64,000 nt of DNA from Clostridia bacterium. Lineage in GTDB: Bacteria > Bacillota > Clostridia > Oscillospirales > CAG-382. Where the stretch lies: assembly GCA_017516825.1 (NCBI GenBank), contig JAFXBC010000034.1:1-64000 (forward strand), written 5' to 3'. Position 1 is the first letter of the stretch. Each line of letters starts with the position of its first letter. Position numbers and translations under genes: made by a program. The notes below the pieces were generated by a model. That model ran no database searches, had not been told where the DNA came from, and saw nothing but the letters and a program-made list of their open reading frames with translations. Shown one piece after another: positions 25,648 through 34,434 of the stretch.

Positions 25648-26772
25648 TTAAACTTCGCTGGATTTTTCAATATAGAAGGGACGGTTCTCATGGCCGGACA
25701 GGACTCTGCCGTCGCGGATGGTGACTCCCTTGTCGGTAATCACGCAGTTCATATACACGTTGTTGCCTACGTAAGTATCCTGCATGAGGATGCAGTTTTC
25801 CACGCTGGTGTTCTTCCCCACGTGGACGCCGCGGAAGATGATGGAGTTTTCCACGATGCCCTCGATGACGCATCCGTCGGCGATCATGGAGTTCTTCACC
25901 ATGGAGTTGGCGGCGTAGACGGTAGGAGCGGAGTTCTGCACCTTGGTGAGCACGGGACGGTTCTTCTGGCGGAACAGGGCGTCCTGGGCCTCGGTGGTGA
26001 GCAGATCCATGTTGCGGTGGTAGTACTCGGAAAGGCTACGCACCGTCTCGCAATAGCCCTCGTAGCGGTAGATGCGGAAGTTGTTGGTCGCGGCGCCTCT
26101 GGTGAGGATATCCTTGGCGATGCTGGTATAGCCGTGGGCCAGGGCCTCGGTGAGCCGGGAAAGCAAGAACTGACGGTTCATCACCAGAATATGGATCTGA
26201 ATGTCCTTTTCCCCTTCGCCGTTGTCGTTATAGTTGGTGACGTTGATGATCCGGCCGCTTTCGTCGGAATTGACGATGCTGATATCGGACAGATCGTCCA
26301 CGGGGCTCTTCTTCACCGCAACGGTGGCCATAGCGCCGCTTTCCTTGTGGGAACGGAGCATATCCGCCAGATCCAGATTGCAGATCAGATCGCAATCGCA
26401 CAACAGGACGTCGTCCTCGGTGCATTCGCTGATGAACTGGCGGGCGCTGATCAGTGCTTCCAGACGGGAGGCGAACAAGGTATTCCCCCGGTTGGCAAAG
26501 GCGGTGATAAAGGGAGGGAGGATCTTGATGCCGCCGTTTCTGCGGGCCAGATCCCAATCCTTACCGGTGCCCAGGTGATCCATCAGGGATTGGTAGTTGT
26601 AATGAGTCAGCACGCCCACCTTGGTGATGCCTGCGTTGACCACGTTGGAAAGGGTAAAGTCGATGAGACGGTAGCGGCATCCAAAGGGAACGGATGCCAT
26701 GGTGCGATCCTCGGTCAACTCGGGAACGCGGCGTTCGTTTAAGCCTGCAAACAGAATGGCAACGGTACTCAT
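25648..26772 (-). CDS. glgD: GlgD, regulatory-type subunit of glucose-1-phosphate adenylyltransferase
   Basis: 374 residues. It is a GlgC paralogue found in Firmicutes that forms a heteromer with GlgC and stimulates ADP-glucose synthesis. The nucleotide loop, GGQGSRL in GlgC, reads [16 protein letters not shown], so the catalytic signature is lost. The C-terminal half shows left-handed beta-helix repeats ([18 protein letters not shown]). The start at 26772 has AAGGAGGAG upstream and overlaps the glgC stop by four bases; the in-frame start at 26862 lies inside glgC. Confidence 0.95.
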   Translation of the reverse strand: MSTVAILFAGLNERRVPELTEDRTMASVPFGCRYRLIDFTLSNVVNAGITKVGVLTHYNYQSLMDHLGTGKDWDLARRNGGIKILPPFITAFANRGNTLFASRLEALISARQFISECTEDDVLLCDCDLICNLDLADMLRSHKESGAMATVAVKKSPVDDLSDISIVNSDESGRIINVTNYNDNGEGEKDIQIHILVMNRQFLLSRLTEALAHGYTSIAKDILTRGAATNNFRIYRYEGYCETVRSLSEYYHRNMDLLTTEAQDALFRQKNRPVLTKVQNSAPTVYAANSMVKNSMIADGCVIEGIVENSIIFRGVHVGKNTSVENCILMQDTYVGNNVYMNCVITDKGVTIRDGRVLSGHENRPFYIEKSSEV

Positions 26773-27983
26773 ACGGTCTCCTCCTTCTTCATAGCTTCCA
26801 ATTCGTCCTTGCCGAAGCGGACGTTGTCGGGAATGGTTGCCCCGGCGGGGATGTTCAGCCAACCGCCCACCAGGGTGATGCCGGCAGATTCCTCGATGGG
26901 CTTACCGATGGTGGCGTTTTCACCCACCACGGTGTTGCCGTCCATCACGGCGTAGTTGACCTCCGCCCCCTCGCCGATGATGACGTCGTCGAAGATCACG
27001 CTGTCGCGAACAACGGCGTTTCTGCCAACTACCACGCCGGGAGAGAGGACGCTGTTGATCACGGTGCCGTAGATCTCACAGCCCTCGGTGACCACGGAGT
27101 TCTTCACGGAGCCGCCTGCGCCGATGAACTGGGGAGGACGGGCGTTGTTACGGGAATAGATGCGCCATGCGGACTGCAAGGACAGAGCGGGATTCTCGCC
27201 CAGAAGATCCATATTGGCCTCCCAAAGGCTCTGGATGGTACCAACGTCCTTCCAATAACCCTCGAAGCGGTAAGCGAAGAGACGCTCGCCGTTGTTCAGC
27301 ATGGCGGGGATGATGTTCTTGCCGAAGTCGTTGGAGGAGTTGGGGTCGGCCTCGTCCTCGATGAGGTAGGAATACAGCTTATCCTTGGAGAACACGTACA
27401 CGCCCATGGAGGCCTGGGTGCTCTTGGGTTCCTTGGGTTTTTCGGCAAACTCGGTGATCCTGCCTTCGGCGTCACTGCTCATGATACCGAAGCGGCTGGC
27501 CTCCTCCAGAGGCACGTCGAAGACGGCGATGGTACAATCCGCCTTGTTGGCCTTGTGGAAGTCCACCATCTTGGAGTAGTCCATGCGGTAGATATGGTCA
27601 CCGGAAAGGACGACCACGTAATCCGGGTCAAATTTATCGATGAAATGAAGGTTCTGGTAAATAGCGTTGGCCGTGCCTTTATACCACTCGGAGCGGTTCA
27701 TGGCCTGATACGGGGGCAAGGTCATGGCGCCGCCGTAGGTGCGGTCCAAGTCCCAGGGCTGGCCGTTGCCGATGTACTCGTTCAGCTTCAGGGGCTGATA
27801 CTGGGTCAGCACGCCCACTGCGTCGATGCCGGAGTTGACACAGTTGGAGAGAGGAAAATCAATGATGCGGTATTTGCCGCCAAAGTTCACGGCGGGCTTT
27901 GCAATACGCTCGGTGAGAAGATACAGTCTGCTGCCTTGTCCGCCGGCAAGCAGCATGGCTACAGTTTCTTTCTTTTTTGCCAT
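26769..27983 (-). CDS. glgC: Glucose-1-phosphate adenylyltransferase GlgC
   Basis: 404 residues. It makes ADP-glucose from ATP and glucose-1-phosphate, the committed step of glycogen synthesis. The motif [20 protein letters not shown] carries the catalytic loop, followed by [32 protein letters not shown] and [11 protein letters not shown] are further signatures. The C-terminal third is a beta-helix of the hexapeptide type. AAAGGGAATCACC precedes the ATG. It follows a small membrane-protein gene by 28 bases and is coupled to glgD. Confidence 0.97.
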   Translation of the reverse strand: MAKKKETVAMLLAGGQGSRLYLLTERIAKPAVNFGGKYRIIDFPLSNCVNSGIDAVGVLTQYQPLKLNEYIGNGQPWDLDRTYGGAMTLPPYQAMNRSEWYKGTANAIYQNLHFIDKFDPDYVVVLSGDHIYRMDYSKMVDFHKANKADCTIAVFDVPLEEASRFGIMSSDAEGRITEFAEKPKEPKSTQASMGVYVFSKDKLYSYLIEDEADPNSSNDFGKNIIPAMLNNGERLFAYRFEGYWKDVGTIQSLWEANMDLLGENPALSLQSAWRIYSRNNARPPQFIGAGGSVKNSVVTEGCEIYGTVINSVLSPGVVVGRNAVVRDSVIFDDVIIGEGAEVNYAVMDGNTVVGENATIGKPIEESAGITLVGGWLNIPAGATIPDNVRFGKDELEAMKKEETV

Positions 27984-28011
27984 GGTGATTCCCTTTCGTT
28001 TGTTTTGTTGA

Positions 28012-28191
28012 TTATTCTTCGGAAGACGCTTCTTCCGGTTGGCTCAGGTATACGGTGCCGAAGACGTCGCCATCCTCCTGGTAGGGAAGCAATTCCCCGC
28101 GGAAAGCAAAGAGCAACGCCAGGGTCAGCCCCACCAGCACCGCAAGTCCGATGAGCTGGGTGAGACGATCGTAAACTTTGTCACTTTTCAC
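28012..28191 (-). CDS. Small single-pass membrane protein heading the glycogen operon
   Basis: About 59 residues from a GTG start at 28191; a TTG at 28212 is open in frame but would contain the ribosome site GGGAGG. One hydrophobic helix (about residues 14-35, [18 protein letters not shown]) is followed by an acidic tail ending EEASSEE. I do not recognise the family. Its position directly behind the operon promoter and 28 bases before glgC suggests co-transcription with glycogen genes. Start choice is uncertain. Confidence 0.5.
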   Translation of the reverse strand: MKSDKVYDRLTQLIGLAVLVGLTLALLFAFRGELLPYQEDGDVFGTVYLSQPEEASSEE

Positions 28192-28244
28192 GTCGGGTCG
28201 CAAACCTCCCAAATAGACTATATAGGTATACCCATACAGAAAGA

Positions 28245-28273
28245 ATTATATCACAAATATTTCCGTTTGGCAA
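28245..28273 (-). promoter_or_regulatory. Promoter of the glycogen operon
   Basis: Read leftwards: -35 TTGCCA (28268-28273), 17-base spacer, -10 TATAAT (28245-28250). It serves the small membrane gene and probably glgC-glgD-glgA-glgP-GH13-AAC(3)-NahK. Confidence 0.8.
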
Positions 28274-28381
28274 GAGGGTTTCGGGATTTATTGGCAGGAG
28301 ATGGGAGATTTTTTCCGTCAAAACCCCTAAAAGTTGACAAAAAGGCGCGGAAAGTTTTTTCGAGAAAATTTTCAAATCCCC

Positions 28382-28410
28382 TTTACAAAGCGGGAAGAAT
28401 ATGTTATACT
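28382..28410 (+). promoter_or_regulatory. Promoter of rpsO-pnp
   Basis: -35 TTTACA (28382-28387), 17-base spacer, -10 TATACT (28405-28410). Predicted start near 28417 leaves a leader of about 125 bases before rpsO. Confidence 0.85.
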
Positions 28411-28414
28411 ACGC

Positions 28415-28525
28415 TGAACGGATTTTGAGGTCCGTTCCGAAAATCAGATAGGCTGGGTCCGAGGCATTTTGGGTCTCCCATCCGTTCACCGGACCTCCCG
28501 CTCGGCTTATCTACACTATTATTTA
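28415..28525 (+). promoter_or_regulatory. Structured rpsO leader, candidate S15 autoregulatory RNA
   Basis: Two helices are visible. The first is GAACGGA pairing with TCCGTTC (28416-28437). The second closes GATAGGCT and GGTCCG with CGGACC and GGCTTATC across about 60 bases. S15 is known to repress its own messenger through leader structures that differ between lineages. No match to a described class was recognised; the call rests on position and pairing. Confidence 0.55.
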
Positions 28526-28540
28526 CGGAGGTGAACACAC

Positions 28541-28807
28541 ATGCTTTTGAAGGATGAGAAGCAGCAGATCATTAAGGATTATGCTGTACACGAAGGCGAC
28601 ACCGGTTCCGCAGAGGTGCAGATCGCGATTCTGACCACCAGAATCAAGCAGCTCACCGAGCATCTGAAGGCAAACCCCAAGGATAACCATTCCAGAAGAG
28701 GTCTGCACATGATGGTCAGCAAGAGAAAGAAATTCCTCGGCTATCTGCAGAAGAAGGACATCAATCGTTACCGTGCGATCATTGAGAGCCTTGGTCTGAG
28801 AAAGTAA
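28541..28807 (+). CDS. rpsO: 30S ribosomal protein S15
   Basis: 88 residues, exact family length. It binds 16S rRNA in the central domain and nucleates platform assembly. The signature [17 protein letters not shown] and [20 protein letters not shown] is unmistakable. GGAGGTG lies ten bases before the ATG. rpsO followed by pnp is a conserved pair in many bacteria; here 182 bases with strong hairpins lie between them. Confidence 0.98.
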   Translation: MLLKDEKQQIIKDYAVHEGDTGSAEVQIAILTTRIKQLTEHLKANPKDNHSRRGLHMMVSKRKKFLGYLQKKDINRYRAIIESLGLRK

Positions 28808-28822
28808 TCCCCCAAGCAACGT

Positions 28823-28932
28823 GATGCAGGCAATACGGCTCAAAACGTGTTGCCTGCGTTACACCGTATACGCCCGTGAGCCGGTTTATCATTTAGATAC
28901 CCTCCCGAAGGCTGCTTCGGAAGGGTATCTAA
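28823..28932 (+). other. Structured rpsO-pnp intergenic RNA
   Basis: Holds CAGGCAA/TTGCCTG, then GGCTCA which can pair with TGAGCC, and a long hairpin (28893-28932) with arms TTAGATACCCT and AGGGTATCTAA. No T run follows, so it is probably a processing or control site. In E. coli the pnp leader is cut by RNase III and pnp autoregulates there; the same role here is inference. Confidence 0.5.
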
Positions 28933-28989
28933 GTGTTAAACTTCGCTTGCGGCACCTAAAAAAACAAATTCAGAAGGGAAACGCAAAAG

Positions 28990-31089
28990 ATGTTTGAACA
29001 GTTCAAGAAATTCGAGTATACCCTTGCCGGCAGACCTCTGGTCATCGAGACCGGTAAGATGGCTCAGCTTGCCAACGGCTCCTGCCTGGTCCGTTACGGC
29101 GAGACCGCGGTGCTTTGTACCGCAACCGCTTCCGCAACCCCCAGAGACGGCATCGACTTCCTGCCCCTGGCAGTAGACTATGAGGAAAAGCTGTACTCCG
29201 TAGGCCGCATCCCCGGCAGCTGGAATCGCCGCGAGGGCAGACCCACCGAGCACGCTATCCTTTCCTCCCGCGTTATCGACCGTCCTATCCGTCCCCTGTT
29301 CCCCAAGGATCTCCGCAACGACATCGTCCTGTCCCTGACCGTTATGTCCGTGGATCAGGACTGCTCTCCCGAGATCGCCGCTATGTTCGGCGCATCCCTG
29401 GCACTCACCATCTCCGATATTCCGTGGAACGGCCCCATCGCAGGCGTGTTCGTAGGTCTGGTTGACGGTGAGATCATCATCAACCCCACCGAGGCACAGC
29501 GTGCCAACAGCGATCTGCAGCTGACCGTTGCAGGCTCCGCAAAGAAGGTGGTTATGATCGAGGCAGGCGCCAACGAGGTTGACGACCAGGTGATGTTCGA
29601 CGCCATCATGCAGGCTCACGAGGAGATCAAGGGTCTGGTGGCATTCATCGAATCCATCCGCGCAGAGATCGGCAAGCCCAAGTTTGAATACGCTTCCTGC
29701 GAAGTAGACCACGATATGTTCGACAAGATCGAGGCTATGGTGGCAGAGGAAGTGATGGAGGCTCTGAACACCGACGACAAGAAGGTGCGTGATGCAAGAC
29801 TCCAGCCCATTTACCAGAAGGTCTACGAGGCGCTTGAGGAGGAATATCCCGAAAGCAAGCCCATGATCAACGAGTGTCTCTACAAGCTCCAGAAGAAGAT
29901 CGTCCGCAACTGGCTGCTCACCGAGCAGAAGCGCGTTGACGGCAGACGTATGGATCAGATCCGTCCCTTGGACGCAGAGGTTTCTCTCCTGCCCCGCGTA
30001 CACGGCTCCGGTATGTTCACCCGCGGTCAGACCCAGGTGCTCACCACCTGCACCCTGGCTCCCATGAGCGAGGTTCAGCTGCTGGACGGCATCGACGTGG
30101 AAGAAACCAAGCGTTATATGCACCACTACAATATGCCCGGCTTCTCCGTAGGTGAGGCCAAGTCTTCCCGCGGTGCCGGCAGACGCGAGATCGGTCACGG
30201 TGCTTTGGCAGAGCGTTCTCTGCTCCCCGTGCTTCCCTCCGTTGAGGAATTCCCCTACGCCATCCGCTGCGTATCCGAGGTCATCTCCTCCAACGGCTCC
30301 ACCTCCCAGGCTTCCGTTTGCGGTTCTACCCTGGCGCTGATGGATGCAGGCGTTCCGATCAAGGCTCCCGTTGCAGGTATCTCCTGCGGTCTGATCACCG
30401 AGGGCGAGCGTTGGATGACCATGATCGACATCCAGGGTCTGGAAGACTTCTTCGGCGACATGGACTTCAAGGTTGCAGGTACCAAGAAGGGTATCACCTC
30501 CATTCAGATGGACCTGAAGATCGACGGTCTGACTCCCGAGATCATCAAGAACGCATTTGAGACCACCAAGAAGGGTCGCTTCTATATCATCGACGAGTAT
30601 ATTCTGAAGACGCTGCCCGCTCCTCGCGAGGACGTTTCCAAGTATGCGCCCAAGATGATCACCACCAAGATCGATCCCGATAAGATCCGCGAGGTCATCG
30701 GCTCCGGCGGTAAGGTGATCCAGAAGATCTGTGCAGACACCAACTGTAAGATCGACATCGAGGACGATGGCTCCATCTTCATCGCCGCTGTGAACAAGGA
30801 CGACGGTTACCGCGCTCTTGCCATCATCGACGCCATCGCAAGAGATCCCGAGCCCGGTACCATCTTCCTGGGCACCGTTACCCGCTTGATGAACTTCGGT
30901 GCATTCGTTGAGATCGCTCCCGGTAAGGAGGGTCTGGTGCACATTTCTCAGCTGGATAAGAAGCGCGTTGCTAAGGTTGAGGACGTCGTTTCCGTTGGCG
31001 ATCAGATCAAGGTCATGGTTACCGAGATCGACGAGAAGGGCAGACTGAACCTCTCCAGAAGAGACGCTCTGGATGCTTTCGAAGGCTAA
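28990..31089 (+). CDS. pnp: Polynucleotide phosphorylase
   Basis: 699 residues. This trimeric 3'-5' exoribonuclease uses phosphate to degrade RNA. Two RNase PH-like domains (about 10-230 and 310-540) flank an all-helical linker; FTRGQTQVLTTCTLAPMSE and GRREIGHGALAERSL mark the active second core. A KH domain (DKIREVIGSGGKVIQKI) and an S1 domain (GTVTRLMNFGAFVEIAPGKE) end the protein, all complete. Base use is rich in GTT, GCT and GCA codons, as in other strongly expressed genes here. AGAAGGGAAACGC precedes the ATG. Confidence 0.98.
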   Translation: MFEQFKKFEYTLAGRPLVIETGKMAQLANGSCLVRYGETAVLCTATASATPRDGIDFLPLAVDYEEKLYSVGRIPGSWNRREGRPTEHAILSSRVIDRPIRPLFPKDLRNDIVLSLTVMSVDQDCSPEIAAMFGASLALTISDIPWNGPIAGVFVGLVDGEIIINPTEAQRANSDLQLTVAGSAKKVVMIEAGANEVDDQVMFDAIMQAHEEIKGLVAFIESIRAEIGKPKFEYASCEVDHDMFDKIEAMVAEEVMEALNTDDKKVRDARLQPIYQKVYEALEEEYPESKPMINECLYKLQKKIVRNWLLTEQKRVDGRRMDQIRPLDAEVSLLPRVHGSGMFTRGQTQVLTTCTLAPMSEVQLLDGIDVEETKRYMHHYNMPGFSVGEAKSSRGAGRREIGHGALAERSLLPVLPSVEEFPYAIRCVSEVISSNGSTSQASVCGSTLALMDAGVPIKAPVAGISCGLITEGERWMTMIDIQGLEDFFGDMDFKVAGTKKGITSIQMDLKIDGLTPEIIKNAFETTKKGRFYIIDEYILKTLPAPREDVSKYAPKMITTKIDPDKIREVIGSGGKVIQKICADTNCKIDIEDDGSIFIAAVNKDDGYRALAIIDAIARDPEPGTIFLGTVTRLMNFGAFVEIAPGKEGLVHISQLDKKRVAKVEDVVSVGDQIKVMVTEIDEKGRLNLSRRDALDAFEG

Positions 31090-31105
31090 TTGAATCAAAG
31101 ATACG

Positions 31106-31137
31106 CAAGGAGTGCCAAAAGCACTCCTTGTTTTTTA
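31106..31137 (+). terminator. Terminator of rpsO-pnp
   Basis: Ten-base-pair hairpin CAAGGAGTGC/GCACTCCTTG with loop caaaa-like, followed by TTTTTT, 17 bases after the pnp stop. Confidence 0.95.
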
Positions 31138-31166
31138 TGGAATACGAGTTTGTGGGGGACGGTTTG

Positions 31167-31245
31167 TGGGGGGTGCTTTTAGAAAAAAGCACCCCCCACT
31201 CCCCCCGAAAACCTCAATGCCGAAAACTGTCGTTTTCGGAGGAGG
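31167..31245 (+). repeat. Three-hairpin intergenic element, partial copy E
   Basis: Holds hairpin 1 (31167-31198, arm TGGGGGGTGCTTTT) and hairpin 2 (31220-31239, CCGAAAAC/GTTTTCGG); the third hairpin is missing. Hairpin 2 uses the same stem as copy F. It lies between the pnp terminator and the next gene's promoter. Confidence 0.7.
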
Positions 31246-31292
31246 AAAGAAAAAATAATGGTCAGTTGACTGCAAAATAGGTGCAAATGGTC

Positions 31293-31321
31293 TTGACAAG
31301 GTGGCAATTGTATGGTATACT
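31293..31321 (+). promoter_or_regulatory. Promoter of the 31349 membrane-protein gene
   Basis: -35 TTGACA (31293-31298), 17-base spacer, -10 TATACT (31316-31321), about 20 bases before the ribosome site GAGGAGG. Confidence 0.85.
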
Positions 31322-31348
31322 GGGTTTGAAAAAGAGAGGAGGAAAGCA

Positions 31349-32071
31349 ATGAAAAACGATCTTGCCTATTGGGAAAAGCATAAAGAACATTTGCAGAAGC
31401 ATTTTCTGGATTGGGAAGAGTTTGTGGCGGTGGAGAAGCTGCGTACCCACCTTCCGTGGAGGGTTTTCATCCTGTTTGCCGCTGTTCTCTCCGTGGGGCT
31501 TGTCTTCGTTTTGCTGATCCGCCGTCCTTTTACCAAGATCGAGGTATTCTTTTTAAGCGTATGGGCAGGCGGAATGCTGTTATCCGTCCTGATGGAGCTC
31601 TTTTCATGGGGTTCCAATCAAAAATGGATGGTCTTGACCACACGGGGATTTTACGTCTGCGTGGGGAAGGAATGCGAGCTGATCTTCGACAGGAGCTTTT
31701 CCTCCATCGAAGGCATATCTTACCGCTATTCTCCCGGCCGGATCCTGTTAAACGTCTACTCGGGCGAGCTTCCCGCAAAGACGGAGACTTCCTACCGAGG
31801 CTTGCCTTGGAAGGGACAAAAGGCGTATATCAAGAATCGATTCCGCAAGCTCTGCGGGACGCCCTTGGAGCGTAAAATCTTTTCCCTATCCGTGGTCAGC
31901 GTCATTACGCCGATCCAGCACTCCCGCAGACAGTTTTGCTGTTATCTCCTGGACTTGCCCAAGGAATCGGAGACCGCCGAAAAGCTTTTGCATTTGCTGA
32001 AGGGCTTCCCAAGCGTCCGCTGTATGGAGCTTACGAGAGAATCGGAGTATTCCTTCTTCGATCGGTTGTGA
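31349..32071 (+). CDS. Unknown two-helix membrane protein
   Basis: 240 residues. The start at 31349 follows GAGGAGGAAAGCA; an earlier in-frame start at 31301 lies inside the promoter. A charged N-terminus (about 1-30) is followed by two hydrophobic segments (about 36-56 and 66-86), then a cytoplasmic-like domain with LVLTTRGFYVCVGKE-type beta strands resembling PH-like bacterial domains in layout. I do not recognise the family. It is a single-gene unit with its own promoter and terminator. Confidence 0.7.
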   Translation: MKNDLAYWEKHKEHLQKHFLDWEEFVAVEKLRTHLPWRVFILFAAVLSVGLVFVLLIRRPFTKIEVFFLSVWAGGMLLSVLMELFSWGSNQKWMVLTTRGFYVCVGKECELIFDRSFSSIEGISYRYSPGRILLNVYSGELPAKTETSYRGLPWKGQKAYIKNRFRKLCGTPLERKIFSLSVVSVITPIQHSRRQFCCYLLDLPKESETAEKLLHLLKGFPSVRCMELTRESEYSFFDRL

Positions 32072-32108
32072 GGGATTCTCAAAGTAGTATTGAACCATAC
32101 AATAAACA

Positions 32109-32146
32109 ACGCCCTTTCGTTCATGAGAACGAAAGGGCGTAATTTT
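32109..32146 (+). terminator. Two-way terminator between the 31349 gene and the GT2 gene
   Basis: A 13-bp hairpin, ACGCCCTTTCGTT with AACGAAAGGGCGT, followed by AATTTTAT on the plus strand. It is symmetrical enough to act for the converging GT2 operon as well. Confidence 0.75.
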
Positions 32147-32159
32147 ATATTCACAATAC

Positions 32160-32210
32160 CGGGTGCAGGGGACGGGTCCCCTGCCGGGGGTCAAGGGGGC
32201 GGAGCCCCAT
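32160..32210 (-). repeat. GC-rich hairpin pair related to the three-hairpin element (copy G)
   Basis: On the minus strand: GGGGCTCCGCCCC, a linker CTTGACCCCCGG, then hairpin GCAGGGGA/TCCCCTGC. The same order (GGGGCTCCGCCCC, an A/T linker with CCCC, a GGGGA/TCCCC hairpin) opens copy F at 62296-62341. It lies just after the GT2 stop. Confidence 0.6.
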
Positions 32211-32220
32211 TGCGCTCCCC

Positions 32221-33258
32221 TCAGTTAAAGGGCACGATCTTGTGGGAGAACCAGAAGAAGAATCTGCAAAGCCCGCGGCCGATCGGGCCGGGCATGGAGA
32301 GGATCAGCACGCCTGCGCGGCTGAACACACGCATCTTCTTGGCTTTTTTGGGATTGATCTCGATGAGCCCATCCCAGAACTCTTTGACCAGCTTGTCCCC
32401 CTCCTTGCCGTGCCCGATACGGGTAAACAAAACGGCAACGATGAGCATAAAGCTCATGGAATGGTGGAGGTATTTGGCAAGTTTTTTGTCCCGCTTACGG
32501 ATCTCGTCGATGTCGTGGGCGGCAAAGATGAGGGTGGAGACCAGACGTTGATCTCCCGAACGCTTCCCTACCTGGGCCATGGATTGCCCTTCTCTGCCCA
32601 CGTAGTAGCGGTAGAAATCCGCGTTTAAGTAATACAGCGTTTTCACGTAAGGCAAGGGGGTGTAAACGAAGAGGTTATCCTCGTAGAACACCTTGCGGGG
32701 AAGGTGCAGCCCGCTCTTGCGGATGATCTCCGTGCGGTAGATGCAGGAATGGAGGGAAAGCTGCTGGGTGATATGGAAGCCCTTGGTGTCCGCCCAGGTA
32801 ATGACCCGGTCTTCGGGCAAGGCGTTGGCAAAGCGAATAACCTTTTGGTAGCCCGTCTCCAGCTGTTCGTAAACGTAGTTGCAGATCATCAGATCCACGT
32901 CGTAGTCCCTTTCCAGATACAGGAGGGCATTTACCACCCGGTTCAGGGCGTTGAGATCTACCCAGTCGTCGGAATCCACCACCTTGAAGTAGCGGCCCCT
33001 TGCGCGGGCAAGGCCGCTGTTGATCCCCTCTCCGTGGCCGCCGTTGGGCTGATGCACCACTTCGATGCAATCGGGGTGCGCTTCGGCGTAGGCATCGGCG
33101 ATGGCCCCGGTCTCGTCGGTGGAGCCGTCGTCAATAATGATGATCTGGCAATGCTTCTCCGCGGGAAGCAGGCTGTCGATGCACTTACGCATATACGCTT
33201 CGGAATTATAACAAGGGACGACGAAGGTTATTAATTTCTCTCCATTCGTCATGATCAT
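32221..33258 (-). CDS. GT2-family glycosyltransferase
   Basis: 345 residues. The GT-A domain begins LITFVVPCYNSEAYMRKCI and holds IIIDDGSTDETG and the metal-binding VVDSDDWVD, all family GT2 marks. After about residue 220 the sequence turns helical and basic, with a hydrophobic stretch near the C-terminus (VLILSMPGPIGRGLCRFFFW) that may touch the membrane. ATG at 33258 is chosen because AAAGGAGC lies eight bases upstream. It follows the galactopyranose mutase gene by 13 bases, so it may transfer galactofuranose or build a glycan containing it. Confidence 0.88.
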   Translation of the reverse strand: MIMTNGEKLITFVVPCYNSEAYMRKCIDSLLPAEKHCQIIIIDDGSTDETGAIADAYAEAHPDCIEVVHQPNGGHGEGINSGLARARGRYFKVVDSDDWVDLNALNRVVNALLYLERDYDVDLMICNYVYEQLETGYQKVIRFANALPEDRVITWADTKGFHITQQLSLHSCIYRTEIIRKSGLHLPRKVFYEDNLFVYTPLPYVKTLYYLNADFYRYYVGREGQSMAQVGKRSGDQRLVSTLIFAAHDIDEIRKRDKKLAKYLHHSMSFMLIVAVLFTRIGHGKEGDKLVKEFWDGLIEINPKKAKKMRVFSRAGVLILSMPGPIGRGLCRFFFWFSHKIVPFN

Positions 33259-33271
33259 GATCGTTGCTCCT

Positions 33272-34408
33272 TTATAAATGGCTACGGCAAAGACGCAACG
33301 CGCTGGCCGCGGCGGCATCCATGTTGTAATAGCGGAACTCCCCAAGTCTGCCCCCCGGGATCAATGCGGGGTACTTTGCCGCCTCGGCGGCGTAGCGGGC
33401 GTACAGGGCGTGGGATTCCTCGTTGGCTACGGGGTAGTAGGGTATATCCGTCTCCCCGCAGGGCTTGGAATACTCCTTCATAATGGTGGTCACGGGGCAT
33501 TTCTGTCCTGTGAGGTGCTTGAATTCGGTGATGCGGGTGTAATCCTCGCTGACGGTGTAGTTCACCGTGCCGCAAAGCTGAGCGTACTCTTTTTTCAAAG
33601 TCTCGAACTTGAAGTCCAAAGAGCGGTAAGGCAGTCTGCCGAAGGTAAAGCCGAACAGCTCGTCCAGGGGGCCGGTATACAGCACCTTGCCGCCGAAAGG
33701 TGCGCCCTCAAAGAGGATCTTTCCCTCCGTAAAGGCAAGGAGTGCGCCTGCATGGGCATTCAGCCTCACGGTGATGGCGGGATGCTTCAGCATGGAGGCG
33801 AACATGGCGGTATAGCCGTCCCCGGGTATGCCCTGGTATTGATCGGTGAAATAGCCGTTTTCCTTGGAAAGGCGGATGGGTACCCGGGCGGTGACAGCAG
33901 GATCGATGTCCTCCGGCTTCATGCCCCATTGCTTCACAGTGTAGTATTTGAACACGTTCTCGTATACGAACTCCGCAAGCTCCCCCAAAAGGGGTTCATC
34001 CGCGGAGCGAAGCTCTAAGATAGAGACGTTGTTTCCCTCTCCGTATTTTTCAAACAGAACCTTCTTCATTTGCTCCGCCTTGCGGTAGCCGAAGGCGATG
34101 ACCAGAGAGTTCAGGTTGAAGGGCACAGGCATATATTCCCCGTCGATCTCCGCCAGCACCTTGTGGCGATAGGTGCGCCACTCCGTGAAGCGGGAGAGGA
34201 ACTGCCACACCTCCTCGTCGTTGGTGTGGAAGATATGGGGGCCGTAGCGGTGGATCAGCACCCCTGCGTCGTCAAGCTCGTCGTAGGCGTTGCCTGCGAT
34301 ATGATCCCGTTTTTCCAGAACCAGCACGCTCTTCCCTGCTTCCGCAAGGGTACGTGCCGCCACGGCGCCGGTGATCCCCGCGCCCACTATGATCCAATCG
34401 TACTGCAT
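33272..34408 (-). CDS. glf: UDP-galactopyranose mutase
   Basis: 378 residues, normal length. This FAD enzyme converts UDP-galactopyranose to UDP-galactofuranose for surface glycans. The dinucleotide loop WIIVGAGITGAVAARTLAEA starts the protein, followed by EKRDHIAGNAYDE; YGPHIFHTNDEEVW and the C-terminal GRLGEFRYYNMD are family signatures with substrate-binding Tyr and Arg. GAGGT precedes the ATG. It sits 26 bases after glnS and 13 before the GT2 gene, so a two-gene glycan module appears to ride on the gltX-glnS operon. Confidence 0.95.
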   Translation of the reverse strand: MQYDWIIVGAGITGAVAARTLAEAGKSVLVLEKRDHIAGNAYDELDDAGVLIHRYGPHIFHTNDEEVWQFLSRFTEWRTYRHKVLAEIDGEYMPVPFNLNSLVIAFGYRKAEQMKKVLFEKYGEGNNVSILELRSADEPLLGELAEFVYENVFKYYTVKQWGMKPEDIDPAVTARVPIRLSKENGYFTDQYQGIPGDGYTAMFASMLKHPAITVRLNAHAGALLAFTEGKILFEGAPFGGKVLYTGPLDELFGFTFGRLPYRSLDFKFETLKKEYAQLCGTVNYTVSEDYTRITEFKHLTGQKCPVTTIMKEYSKPCGETDIPYYPVANEESHALYARYAAEAAKYPALIPGGRLGEFRYYNMDAAAASALRLCRSHL

Positions 34409-34434
34409 GGGTAGTACCTCATATGGGTAAGATT

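Noticed and set aside
28936-31098. 720-codon open frame opposite pnp
   Set aside because: Antisense shadow caused by codon bias of pnp; it covers the gene almost exactly.
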